A DNA stretch of 64,000 nucleotides. Origin: Austropuccinia psidii (taxonomy: Eukaryota; Basidiomycota; Pucciniomycetes; Pucciniales; Sphaerophragmiaceae). This document shows, in pieces, positions 20,703 through 31,861 of this stretch. The translations under genes and the position numbers were made by a program. How positions within the stretch are numbered: position 1 is the first letter of the stretch; every line of letters starts with the position of its first letter. The notes beneath the pieces are model-generated. The model was given only the letters and a program-made list of their open reading frames with translations. It did no database searches and was not told the origin of the DNA. The stretch lies in assembly GCA_023105745.1 (NCBI GenBank), contig JALGQZ010000007.1:884592-948591 (forward strand), given 5' to 3'.

Positions 20703-22129
20703 CTATTACTAGAGAAAAACTTTGAGAATTAATCAAACCACTCACTAATACTCAAAGAAAACCCTGAAATGGATTGGTAGAGAGAATTAATGGATAAATT
20801 GTGGCTCTAATTTATTGAAATGACTTTATAACAATCATACAAAAATATAATAGCTAAATACTATTGAAAATAGTAAATTTCTATGATTTTGTCAGAATGA
20901 TTCTATGAAGAAGTAGTAATAATAGTATTCACAACTTGAACTATGACTTTGAAATGGATCATTTATAGTAAAAATGTGTTTATATAATAAAGTAAGGGAT
21001 TTACTATTGTGGAATAGTGGTGGAGAGCGCTTCTGAAAGCCTTGGGTGAAGTCTTACCAGTTGGATTACTTTAATGAGGGCTACAATACTTAAGATTTAA
21101 AGTATACCTGATTATTTTATGAGATTATAACTGTTTTGACAGTTTTACTATGTAGGAGCTCAAGAGCTGGATGGGGATTCCTTTTCTGGCATAGGAAAAG
21201 CCTCCTTCAATCCTGAAATGGGGGGGAAAGGTCCTCTAGAATATCCACATAGATGAAGTGAAGATTTTTCACTTAAGAGGGCTGGCTTGTGGGTTACCCA
21301 AGTCCTTTATACTCTGTATTGGACACAGATGTGGTTTTGAAACCACATCTGGCGCATTTTGCCCCAATACAGGGTGAAAATTCTCATTTGGGGACGACAC
21401 ACACGTCTTCTGACATGTATGAAACATAGAATGCTGTACAGAACCTGTATAGAACCCCATTTTTGAATGAACTATGAGTATTTGAAGTATAAAAAAGCTT
21501 CTTTGTCTGTTTGACACCTCATAATCAAATTTCTAGGAAAGTATCCCACAGTAAAGGTGTATTAGCCCAACTGGGATTTTATCCTCAAAACTGGCATGAC
21601 TTTGTTGGTTTTTTAGATATTGAGATCAACATTGGTTCATTGAGTAGCCCTGGATAGGATCTCCACAATGGTACCTCATTTGGTATGGGTATCATTAAAT
21701 ATGGCAAAGGTATGCCATGTTTAATTTTGGTTATCCAGACCTATGATTTTCTTGAGATCTGTATGGAACTTGTTTGCCCCATACCTTTTGTTATAGATGG
21801 GATATGGGGAAATTTATGGTACCATTAGATAGTCTTGATTGTGCCCCCTCCAAAATGACCCCACTTTAGGTATCTCAAACTAAAACTGTAGAAGTTAGAT
21901 GAAAAGTGAATGTTTTATTCAACCTTATTCAACCTTATTTTGGCCATAACCTCTGTAGTACCATGAAATATCCCTGACTTAGAGGTTCCATTTGAATACC
22001 CATTTTCTGGGTTTAAGCCCCTTTCTCTGGATATCAGATGAGAAGTGAAAATTAAGGTTTATGTTCAGCAACTTCTTTGAGCAGGAATAACTCTGTTATT
22101 CTTTGTCCTATGATAATGTCATAGGGGCT
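20703..22129. other. Unassigned segment between A1 and B1, LTR-like
   Basis: AT-rich, no supported gene. It contains a TATA-like TATAAAAAA at about 21488 and an imperfect internal duplication (ATGAAAAGTGAA near 21899 and ATGAGAAGTGAA near 22037, each followed by an AACTCTGT or AACCTCTGT block). It resembles the body of an LTR but shows no partner in the window. Confidence 0.4.
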
Positions 22130-22417
22130 TGTCACAACCATGGAAATTACCCTCCTGGACTCCATATGGAATAGCAGTGCCATATCAATCTTATGGCAAT
22201 TTGGCCATATGCATAATCACTGGCCAAATTGTCCCTCTCATCTCTCCTGGCCTTTTATGGTCATTTCAAACCTGGGGCCAATCTGGCCCTTTCACCATCA
22301 TCAGGCCCTTCCTGGTGTTTCTCTGCTTTTGGGCAATCTTTGGTTTTTTCCAGTCAACAGGGAAAATACAGCCCAAAAGCCTTTATTTGTCCTTTTAAGC
22401 TATAAATACAGCTTTCT

Positions 22418-22484
22418 CACTTTGACGCATTTTGCGCACTTTGACGCAGTTTACGCACTCTGATGCATTTTGCACACTTTGAGC
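22418..22484 (+). repeat. 19-bp tandem repeat in the B1 LTR
   Basis: Three full units starting CACTTTGACGCA or variants (22418, 22437, 22456) and a partial fourth (22475). The 3' LTR has a shorter, scrambled version near 32151. TGACGCA resembles bZIP-type binding sites; that is inference. Confidence 0.7.
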
Positions 22485-22647
22485 AAAAACAGTTTTTAAG
22501 CTGTATTAGCTGTATTTGGTCAAATACCCCAAAAGACACTTTATCACCTCTGAAGCCTCCAAAACCCAAGTTTCACTTTCATCCTCCTGGCATCATTCCA
22601 AAAGACCTTTGGCCACATTCAACCTGAAATAACCAAAAATCCTATAA

Positions 22648-22664
22648 ATGGTGCTACACACCAT
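22648..22664 (+). promoter_or_regulatory. Conserved palindrome in the family B LTR
   Basis: ATGGTG-CTACA-CACCAT just after a TATAAAT, followed by TATGCA. B2 has a different but perfect palindrome at the same place (38510-38526). Confidence 0.5.
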
Positions 22665-23103
22665 TATGCACCTTTTTTCCCCAGCAATTCAATGGTGCAC
22701 AAATCAAATTTTTATTTCATCTTTTTATTCAGGTCATCAAGGCACAAAGACCAGTGTCAATCTCAAATATGAATGACGCCATCAATCAATCAATGGTTAT
22801 TCTCACTCACAGTATTCCTCCAAGGGAATACTGGCTGTTCATTCTCAAGGGATATTCAAGAGACAGTTCTAAAACAAGTTGTCAAGTGTCAATGCTCCAT
22901 CAATCCTACTTGGCAACCACATTCATTTCAATACAGTCTGGATTCATCAAGACCTGTATTTCAATCATACATCATGGGAAAATCATTCAACATAGTTCAT
23001 TTCCCAATCTGGCAAGGTATACACTCCATCAGACAATCAATACAGCTTCCAGTATTCAATACAGAACCACTGCTAGCCTGAAGGAGTCAAGCTCTCAACC
23101 TTT

Positions 23104-23159
23104 CACATATACCAGCCTCCTTTGACCCTGGGGGGCTTTTTCCCCAGTTAATTAATATA
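23104..23159 (+). promoter_or_regulatory. Candidate core promoter and transcript start of family B
   Basis: CACATATAC (23104-23112) followed about 35-40 bases later by AGTTAATTAATATA (23146-23159). Both boxes and their spacing are kept in the B1 3' LTR (start 32996) and in B2 (39000-39008 and 39043-39056), while surrounding sequence differs. Confidence 0.5.
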
Positions 23160-23532
23160 TTTTGATTTTATTTTATCTTTATTTATCTTACCATTTTTGT
23201 TAGGTGGATACTGATATTATCAAGTCAGTCATTTAGCACCTTTTCTCTTTTCTTTCTTTGCCTGTCAATGGATATTTGGTGGTCATATCCTTACTAATTC
23301 CATTGTTCATTTTGGCAAGTTTAAACAGTGATTAAGGAATTACTTGGTTGGCTCTTTGGCCATTTGGCTTCTCATTTCTCTTATTGCATCTAATCTTTGT
23401 ACTTGCATTCTTCTTAGAGAAATTCAATTCTTAATTTTCATTTTCTTTATTCTTTGGAGTCTTCCAAGTAAGTTCCCTGATTGCTGAGTGCCAGGCCACT
23501 CTTGTTTTGCTGTCCAATAGCCCCTTTGACAT

Positions 23533-23546
23533 TATATTAATTAACT
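23533..23546 (+). other. Self-complementary primer-binding site of B1
   Basis: TATATTAATTAACT, one base after the LTR end, is the exact reverse complement of the LTR sequence AGTTAATTAATATA at 23146-23159. This fits self-priming as in Tf1/sushi-type chromoviruses, in which the RNA 5' end folds back as the primer. Confidence 0.6.
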
Positions 23547-24335
23547 CATAATTTGTTTTCATTCTGTTCATTCTTTCTTTATAATTTCATTCACTCATTT
23601 AATTGAAATTATTACTCTCTAATGCTTATGAACCTTATGATTCATCGTCACCTCTCAAATTTCTCTCATTTATTCTTCATTCTGAAAATTGAATGCTGAC
23701 CGCAATTTTATTTTTTGTTTCTCTTTTTTGATATATTATCTTGAATAATCATTTTTAATTCATTCAAAATTCAGGCGTCATCTTAATTTTCATTTGGTTT
23801 TCAAATTTTTCATCATGTTATTCAGACACATTCTTCAAATCAAGATTCATATTTAATTCATTCTTCAAGAATTTTGATTTTTAAAGACTAACTCACTTGA
23901 TTTTGATTTGACATAAATTGATATTGACCTCAAGAAAATTGATTGACCTGAAGTTTTCATTGATTTTGCTGATTTTTCACATCAAGAATTTTGACATAAA
24001 TTGATTTTGCCTCAAGAATTCATTTTGATTGATTGATTTTCTGCAAGATTTTGATTTTGATTGATTTGACATATTGATTCATTGAATTCAAGATTTCATT
24101 TGACATTGATTGATTGACTTTCCTGAATTTTTCATTTTGACTTATTTTATTTGTTTACTTCAAGTTTTCATTTGATATTTAATTGATTGATTTACCTGGA
24201 GATCTCATTTTATTTATTGATTTTTATTGATTTTCTTCAAGATATTGATTTTGACTTTGGACTTCAAGCTTTATTTCCAATTGCCTCAAGTTTTTATCTT
24301 CAAATCTTGATCCTTATTCATTTTATCCTGAAATC
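23547..24335 (+). other. Leader of B1, TTGATT-rich
   Basis: Untranslated leader before gag; much of 23870-24330 consists of degenerate TTGATTGATTTT and CTTCAAGATTTT motifs. B2 has the same composition at 39780-40125. No gene. Confidence 0.65.
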
Positions 24336-25600
24336 ATGCCCATCCAACACTCACCTCCCACAAGGCAGACAAGATCTCAGGCCAGAACTCAAGCTCTTCT
24401 CACTCCAACTCCAAAGGCTCCTAGTGATGGCACCCCAGCAGTTTCTCAGCTGAGGACCCATTTTGGAAGGAGCAGCACCATCCAGGGAGGAAGGAAGAGG
24501 GCCAAGAGGATCAAGTTCATTTTCAGGAGTAGTTGGCGGATTTCCAGGAACTTCAAGGACCATTTTCAGAGGTCCTGGGGAAGATGGTGAAGAGGAGGAG
24601 GAAGAGTCTGATGGTACTGAAGGTGTTCCTGCTCCTGTGGGGGCAGCCCAAGTTACTGAAGGACCAACTCTAGCCCAGTCTAATCAGCCTTTCTCTCATC
24701 AGTCTGAACCATTTTTATTGGCCATTATGGAGCAAATTACTCAAATTATGGCCAACCTTTGAGCAGCTTCATCTTCTGAAGCATCAAGACCACCAGCCTT
24801 CAAGACTCCATCTATGAAGGCACCAGAATGCTTTGATGGGACTCAGCTCTTCAAAGTTAGAAGTTTTATTCAGTCTTGTCAACTGATTTTTCATAAGGAT
24901 CTGGCAAACTTCTCTCAAGACAGAAAGAAGGTCCTTCAAGCCACTTCATTTCTCATTGGCAGGGCTGCAAAATGGATTGAGCCTTATTTTTCCAATCTCA
25001 CCAATCAAGATCCAAATTACCTTCTCAATTCATGTAAATTATTTGAATCTCAACTCTTCACCTTATTTGGGGACCCAAATGAATTCAGAAAAGCTGAAGC
25101 AGAATTGGATTCTTTAAGAATGAAAGAAGGTGGGCATGTATCTTTATCCATTGCTGATTTCAGAAGCCTGGTCTCAAGAATTGGAGATTGGGGTTAAAGG
25201 GCTCTTATCCATCATTTCAGGAGGGGGTTGCTATCCAGGATTTTGGATAAATTGGGCTCCCATCCTTCAAGAATTAACTCTCTCCAAGACTTACTCGACA
25301 TTACCTTGGATCTTGATACTAGGTACCATGAGAGGCAAAATGAAAAGAGTCATCATCAAGAGAAGAAGCCAGAAGCCTCAAAGTTCTTCAAGCTAAAGTC
25401 AAAAGAAGAAGAAGAATTTTCAGAAGAGGGACAAGCCTCATTCTTCTTTATTGAATAAAGATTTCAAGTTGATGAATTATGAAAAAAAAGAAGAATCAAG
25501 GAGGGTTTATGTACCTATTGTGGTGGGAAGAATAGTCTTGAGTCCTGTTTCAAAGGGCCTGAAAACATGCTTACCCAACTCTCAGGCAAATTTCCCAGTC
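24336..25600 (+). pseudogene. gag: Gag of B1, frameshifted
   Basis: ATG at 24336 begins a Pro/Thr-rich N-terminus; a frameshift near 24465 moves the reading into the frame of 24463-25458. That frame has stops at about 24760 (TGA) and 25195 (TAA). The retrotransposon gag domain (FDGTQ, RSFIQSCQLIF, WIEPYFSNL, GDPNEF, RMKEGGHVSL) is clear at about 24820-25330. A zinc knuckle follows at 25510-25548, but its His is Asn (AAT instead of CAT), so metal binding is probably lost. Gag would build the particle and bind RNA. B2 has the homologous gene with different lesions. Confidence 0.82.
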
Positions 25601-27523
25601 AGTGAAAAGCCTGAGTGAAATCATGTTGTGTTCAAAGGTCTTCACTGTTTTCCATCCAGAGCAAAATTGTGCATTCTGAATACTGGTGTCAAAAATTCTC
25701 TTAAATTCTTTGTTTTTCTTCTCTATCTGATATGTTTTACAGTATTCTCATTGATTCTGGTGCTACCAACTCATTTATTGCAAAGCAGTTTGTTCACAAG
25801 TATTTTTTGACCATGTCAGAACTCCCACAGAAGGTTCCTCTTATCATTCTTGACTCCTCTGATTCTCCTTCTTTATTTGTGACTCACCATACCAAATATA
25901 TGGTTGAGCTCCCTTCTTTCCCAAGCTTTCAATGGGACTTTTTAGTCATTGATACTCCCAAGGGAGAAGACCTCATATTGGGCTTTGACTTTCTCAATCA
26001 TTTTCATCCATATATTGATTCGAGGCAAGGGCTGATCACCTTTAATGCTGATCATAAGGACTTTTATGATCCTTCAAAATCTTTCAGTAATGACCTTTCT
26101 TCTGCCAAATCATCTGCAGCTCTGGTTGGTGATTCTAGAGCACCATAATTTCCATCTTATGTCCATATTCCTTCCCTTAATTCCCATCAGTCACTACTAT
26201 CATCTGGAGATGAAGTCTTCAAAGAGATTCAACATGTTGGAGAATATAATTTTGTATCTTGACTTCATACCTTCTTTGGGAATATGGACCTTCCTCCTTC
26301 ATCTTATCATGACTCCCTGGAGGAGTTGCGTGATGAAGAGGAAGAGCCAGAAGAAGTAGAAACCATGATTAAGGTTGTTCCTTCTGTTTATCACCAGTAC
26401 TTGGATGTATTCTCCAAGGTGAAAGCAGAGAAACTTCCTCCTCACTGCGCCTGTGATCATCATATCAAGCTGGAGGGGTTTTTACCTCCAGTTGGGGTGA
26501 TCTACTCTTTATCAAACCAAAAGTCAGATAGACTCAGGTCCTACATTTCAGAGAATGTAGAGAAAGGTTTCATCTGGCCAAGCTCCTCTTCAACAGGAGC
26601 ACCTGTCTTCTTTGTCAAAAAGAAATATGGTGGCCTCCGTTTGTGTGTTGATTACCACAAACTCAAGGCTGTTACTAGGAGGAACAAGTATCCTGTTTTC
26701 AATGGTTCTTCTATCTTCTCCAAGATTGATTTGCGTGGTGCATATAACCTGCTCAGAATCAAGGAAGGTGTCTAACATCTGACGTGTTTTAGAACTAAAT
26801 ATGGCAGCTATGAGTATTTGGTTATGCAATTTGGGCTCACCGATGCTCCTGCCTCTTTTCAAAACCTTGTCAATGATATTTTTTATGATCTTCTTGATAT
26901 TTATGTTGTGGTTTATTTGGATTACATTATGGTATTTTCCAAATCTGAAGAAGAACATGTCACTCACATGTCCACTGTTCTTTCCAGACTCAGAGCCAAT
27001 AACCTCTTTGCTAAGGCCTCAAAGTGCCTATTTAATGTTTCTATTGTAGAGTACTCAGTTTATGTTGTTTCTTCTGAATGCCTCAAGATATACCAAGCAA
27101 AAGTCCAGCAAATTTTCAATTGGCCACCTCCAAGAAACCTCAAGGCACTTCAATCATTCCTTGGCTTTGCCAACTTTTACTGCTGTTTCATCGAGAATTA
27201 TTCAAAGAAAATTAGTTCACTCACAAGTTTCCTCAAGAAAGATTCCCATCTTCCCCTCAATGAGGAAGCTCTTAGACAGTTTGATAAACTCAAAGAGGCA
27301 TTCACCACTGCTCCAATGCTTTCTCACTTTGATCCTTCTCTACCCACCATTCTAGAGACTGATGCATCAGATTATGCCTTGGGTGCTGTACTGAGTCAGA
27401 TTTCTGACTCAGGAAAACATCCCATTGCATTGAATAGCCCTAAGATTTTCCAAGATGAGCTCAATTATGAGATTTATGACAAGGAACTCTTTGGAATAGT
27501 CTGGGCTCTCAAGCGCTGGAGAG

Positions 27524-29343
27524 TGTGAGCCTTAGAGGTAATTTCATATACCCAAAAGACCACAAAAACAAAATTAACATATAAATATAAATGAAATAAA
27601 TTTATTTATATTATTAAAATGAAAATTAAAATATAAATATAAAATTATATTCAAAATTGAAAATTTAATTACAATTTGAAAAAAAAATACATTAAATTTT
27701 GAAATTATAAAATTACATTTATCCTTGAAAAAATTAAGTAAAAATGAATTTTTAACAAAATTGTAAAAAAATAAATAAATTTGGAAAAAAGTTAAATAAA
27801 AATTATTATAAATTTTCATCCAATAAATAAACATATAAAAATTATTTCACTATTGGATTCCTCATAAAAAATCAGGTGGGGTCACCTCTGAGTGAATATT
27901 TTGTAACTCAACTCTAAATAAGCTTAAATTAAGTTTTGAGTATTTTCTGTATGAAAATTGAAAATCCTCAAAAATTTAATTTAATTCACATCACATGTAG
28001 TGTTAATCACCAAAATTTGTGTTAAAATTGAGGTGTTGTGTATATTTTAGAAGTTATGAGGAATTAAAGTATTTTCAATTGAATTCAATTGAAATGTCAA
28101 AATGTGCACGTGTATTACATAAGTGAACTTTGATTTACATCTGAGGTATCAATTATTACTGTATTGAACTGTACAACTCAATTTAATTACATATGTAAAT
28201 TATAAGTATAATACATGATGAGGAATTAAAGGAAAAATAAATTGGAAAGATTAAATTTGGGGGGGAAAAGGAACTCCAGCTCTAAGGGGGAGCTAGACCC
28301 CCAAAATCCTTGCTGACAGGCGTGTGGTGTCAAAATTCATGCAAAATTTCATCACTTTTGGCCTGGAATTGAGCTACAGGGTCTGTGGACTCAATTGATG
28401 ATGAGGTTTTGATAACAACTGGGGTAGTTTTAGCTGTTGCCAAGAGGGTAAAACTACCCTTAAGATAAAACAATCATATTAAAAACAGTTTTAACTGGTT
28501 TTTAAGTCTCTTACACACATTCTGACGTGTTTTGAAGGCTCTAGACCAGGTATTGCTATAGTAATGGCTGATTTGAGGGTCTAAAATGACTAAAAATGGC
28601 TAAAAATGGCTTAAACCAGCCCTTTTTGGTCCAAACCAGGGTTCAATGATGCCATAATTGGCTTTTCTGTTGTCAGAATTTTTTTAACGACTGACGAGAG
28701 TCAATTCTACTTTTGGAGTAAGAAAATTGATGGCTATAAAAGAATGTCTTCTTTGCCCCACTTTTCTCTTCATGTTAGAATCTTTCTCTTTTATAATTAG
28801 TTTAAACATTGTTAAACCAATCAATAAAAGATTCTAACCACCTTTCTAAAATCATTTTAAACCTTTTAACCACGTGAAAAAATCATTATAATCATTATCT
28901 GTAACTTTTATAATCATTTTTACCCCTGAACCACCCCAAAAGTGAATTAAAGCATCTTTCATCACTGTAAACTTTGTCACTTTGTTTCCAAATTCACTCT
29001 GGTCACTTTTGGGCGTGTTTTCTCTTTAATATTCTTTTTGAAAGACTTTGTTCCTTAATTAATTGCTTTCAGTTCTTTGCTCAATTAATTCCAATTGAAA
29101 TTTCTTTTGTAGCCTTAAATATCTCTTGTAGAGTATTTTTGGATAAATTTTTATTGTTGGTAAAACAATAAATCTTTATAATATTATTGTTTTATACTAA
29201 TAAAGTTATAAACAATAACTTTGGAATGTTTTCTCTTAAAAATAGTATTTCTTACTATTTTTAATTGATTTTTACCTTATACAAATTTTGAGGACAGGAA
29301 AAGTACTTGATTTTTAATCAAAGTTTCATATCCACACCTTACA
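27524..29343 (+). mobile_element. Solo LTR, family C, in B1 pol
   Basis: TGTGAGCC...CCTTACA, 1820 bases, flanked by the perfect duplication GAGAG (27519-27523 and 29344-29348). Removing it rejoins the RNase H codons. TATAAAAG at 28737-28744 is its likely promoter. A close copy lies at 41184-43007. Confidence 0.95.
28737..28744 (+). promoter_or_regulatory. TATA box of family C LTR
   Basis: TATAAAAG, conserved at 42385-42392 in the second copy. Confidence 0.65.
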
Positions 29344-31053
29344 GAGAGCCTTTCTCCTTTCACTTTCTTCCTCTTTTGAATTTCTCACCGATCATTCCTC
29401 ACTTCAATATTCTATGTCATCAAAGATTCACCCTCACTGTCAAGCCCACTGGGCTGAATTTCTCTCTGAGTTCCACTTTTCAATCACCGACTGCCCTGGC
29501 CATTTGGCTACCCTTCCAGATGCATTGTCACGTTGGGACAACGTTTACCCAGAGAGGGGGAAGATTTCATCAGCAAGAATCTAATGAATTATAAAAAAAT
29601 AATCAAGCAAGATGAAATTCAAGCCTCAAAATTATTTTCAGTGAAGGTGGAAGAATTTTCAAATTTGATTGAATCAATTCAGAAGTCATTATGGCAAGAT
29701 TCTCAATATAGAAGTATTCTTCAATATTTGGGCAAAGGTAAATCTGTACAAGATTACTCTCTTGATTACTCTTTCCAACTTCTCCTTTTCAAAGATTGGG
29801 TGGTGGTCCCAAATGACACAACAATTCAACTCAGCATACCACAAAAGAGGCATCACTATTCTCTAGGTGGACACCCTGGCCAAGAGAAGACTGTAAAACT
29901 TGTCAAGCGGGATTTTCACTGGCCTGGCATGACTCAATTTATCAAGGATTATGTATCATCCTGTCAGCAGTGTTCAAGAAACGAAAATATTCACCAAAAG
30001 AAGTTTGGACTCCTAAAACCTCTTCCAATTCCAAATGGTCCTTGGATTTTTCTTTCAATGGATTTCATCACTCAATTTCCATTGTGCAATTCCTTTGACT
30101 CAATCCTTGTCATAGTGGACAGATTCTCAAAAATGGCAGTTTTCATTCAAGCAATGTCTTCAATAACTTCACTGGATTTGGCCCATTTGTTCATCAAGAA
30201 TAGTTTCTCAAAGCATGGCCTTCCTTCAAGCATTGTTAGTGATAGAGGTTCTCTTTTTGTTTCTTCCTTTTGGACCAATCTTTTTCAGCAGCTCAAGATT
30301 TCAAGAGATCTGTCAACTGCTTACCATCCCGAAACTGATGGACAGACAGAAAGGGTAAATCAGATAGTAGAACAGTACCTATGGTTGTATGTCAGTTATC
30401 ATCAAGATGATTGGAACACCTGGCTCCCTCTGTCTGAATTTTCCTACAATAACTCTGACCACTCTTCAACAAAACAATTACCATTTTTCACTGTGTATGG
30501 AAGAGATCCTCATTTTGACTCAGTTCACATTACTCAAGATACTCCTGCTGGAAAGTTATCAACAAAATTCCAATCAGTACAGCAAGATGTCAAGAGAGAA
30601 TTTGAAAATTCCATAAACAGGTTTAAGAGGCATGCAGATAAAAGTAGAGCAAGTCCACCTGTTTTCAATCCTGTTGACATGGTATGGCTTTCTTCCAAGA
30701 ACAGTTCCACCGTCTGTGACACCACCTCAAGCTCCCATCTCAATGGAAGTCCATCCACCCAGTCTTCCACATTTTACTCTTAGAGCCAGTCAAGACATCA
30801 ACAATCCCAAATAGGCATCAAGAGCCTCCTCCTTCAATCATCATTGAAGAAGAAGAGGAATGGGAAGTCTCTCAAATACTGGACTCAAAGCTTAAGAGAG
30901 GAAAATTATGGTATTTGGTGGATTGGAAAGGTTTCAGACAAGACTCATAAAGATCCACTTGGGGACCAACTGAAAACCTCAAGAATTGTCCTGAACTGGT
31001 TAAGAATTTTCATTCTTTATATCCTGACAAGCCAGGACCCAATTCTTCAAGAG

Positions 31054-31847
31054 CTTGATTTTTTATGGTGCTTGGCGGGGAGAGTAATTACCAAAAGTAA
31101 GTCCCACCACTCCTGGTATGCACCTTTAGGGGTATTATACTCTTTCCTGTTGTAAGCATCACTGCGGCCACTCTGTGAGCATTCTGCAATTTTTGGATAC
31201 AGATCTTTTGCCTGGCTTTCAACATCAATTCCAAAATTATGGCCATTTTTCACTTGGGAAAATGGACCATTCATTTTTTCATTTCACTTCCAAGTCTTTC
31301 CAATTCCAAGTCATTCTTTCAACAAATTCATTTTCTTTTATGGCACTGGGGGGAGTGGTCATTAACAAAAGTAAGTTCCTCTCCTGGTGTGCACTTCCCT
31401 GAGGGGTCTACAATATGTCAAAGCATCACCTTGGCCACTTTGTGAACACCTGGCATCAAATTTCTCTTTCCAGGTCCTTTGCCAATTTCAAAATTAATTA
31501 CCAACTTCTGTGATGAATATTGGAACCTCCTCAAGATTCATTCCTATTTTATTTTTTCTTTTCTTATTTTAATTTTCATTTTTTTATTTTTATTTTTATT
31601 TTCATCTTAAATTTTCTCTTATCATGTCAAATTTCACATCAAGATTGTCATTCATTTCATTCATCATCAAATCTTGAACCCCTTGTCAAAAGAAGATCAA
31701 GCAAGTCCCACATCATATGGCAACATTTTAATATCAGTATCAAATTCATTTTTTTGAAAATAACTCCTCATTATCCCTCTCTCAAAACCCTTTCCATTAG
31801 CCTCAACTGGATTCAAATTGTATTGGTGCTCAGGAGCTCACCATCTC
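31054..31847 (+). other. 3' untranslated region of B1 with a duplicated module
   Basis: Two diverged copies (about 31055-31190 and 31335-31455) share ACAAAAGTAAGT or ACCAAAAGTAAGT, CTCCTGGT, GCATCAC and GGCCACT blocks. B2 keeps both copies (about 46955-47070 and 47220-47335). Not coding. The GTAAGT core looks like a splice donor. Confidence 0.6.
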
Positions 31848-31860
31848 AAGGTGGGGGGTA
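31848..31860 (+). other. 3' polypurine tract of B1
   Basis: AAGGTGGGGGGTA directly before TTGTCACA of the 3' LTR; B2 has AAAGGTAGGGGGGTAC. Confidence 0.75.
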
Positions 31861-31861
31861 T

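Larger units (their letters stand above)
22130..23531 (+). repeat. 5' LTR of B1
   Basis: Starts TGTCACAACC and ends GCCCCTTTGACA. It aligns with 31862-33381, with indels in its first half. CACATATAC at 23104-23112 lies about 40 bases before AGTTAATTAATATA (23146-23159), the likely transcript start. Confidence 0.9.
25732..31053 (+). pseudogene. pol: Pol of B1 (protease, RT, RNase H, integrase, chromodomain), split by a solo LTR
   Basis: ATG at 25732; protease motif ILIDSGATNSFI; LILGFDFL further on. Stops at about 26146, 26260 and 26773 break the frame without shifting it, and 27 bases are missing near 26697. RT has [14 protein letters not shown], but the catalytic box reads YLDY (26914-26925) in place of YLDD, so RT should be inactive. 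RNase H (ETDASDYALGAVLS) is cut by the solo LTR at 27524. After it the frame is open from 29349: integrase with GGHPGQ, CQQC and all three catalytic acids (MDFITQ, VSDRG, GQTERV). Near 30690 about 70 bases of the GPY/F region are missing with a frameshift. A chromodomain (LWYLVDWKGF) at about 30885-31030 also has a stop. The chromodomain would direct insertion to marked chromatin. Confidence 0.87.

Noticed and set aside
25700..25745. TTTTACAG before the family B protease, resembling an intron acceptor between gag and pol
   Set aside because: The pol ATG lies inside the same stretch and no matching donor at the gag end could be identified.
27574..27834. 86-codon minus-strand frame in the solo LTR
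   Set aside because: Phe/Ile/Asn-rich product of AT-rich DNA, not conserved in the second LTR copy.
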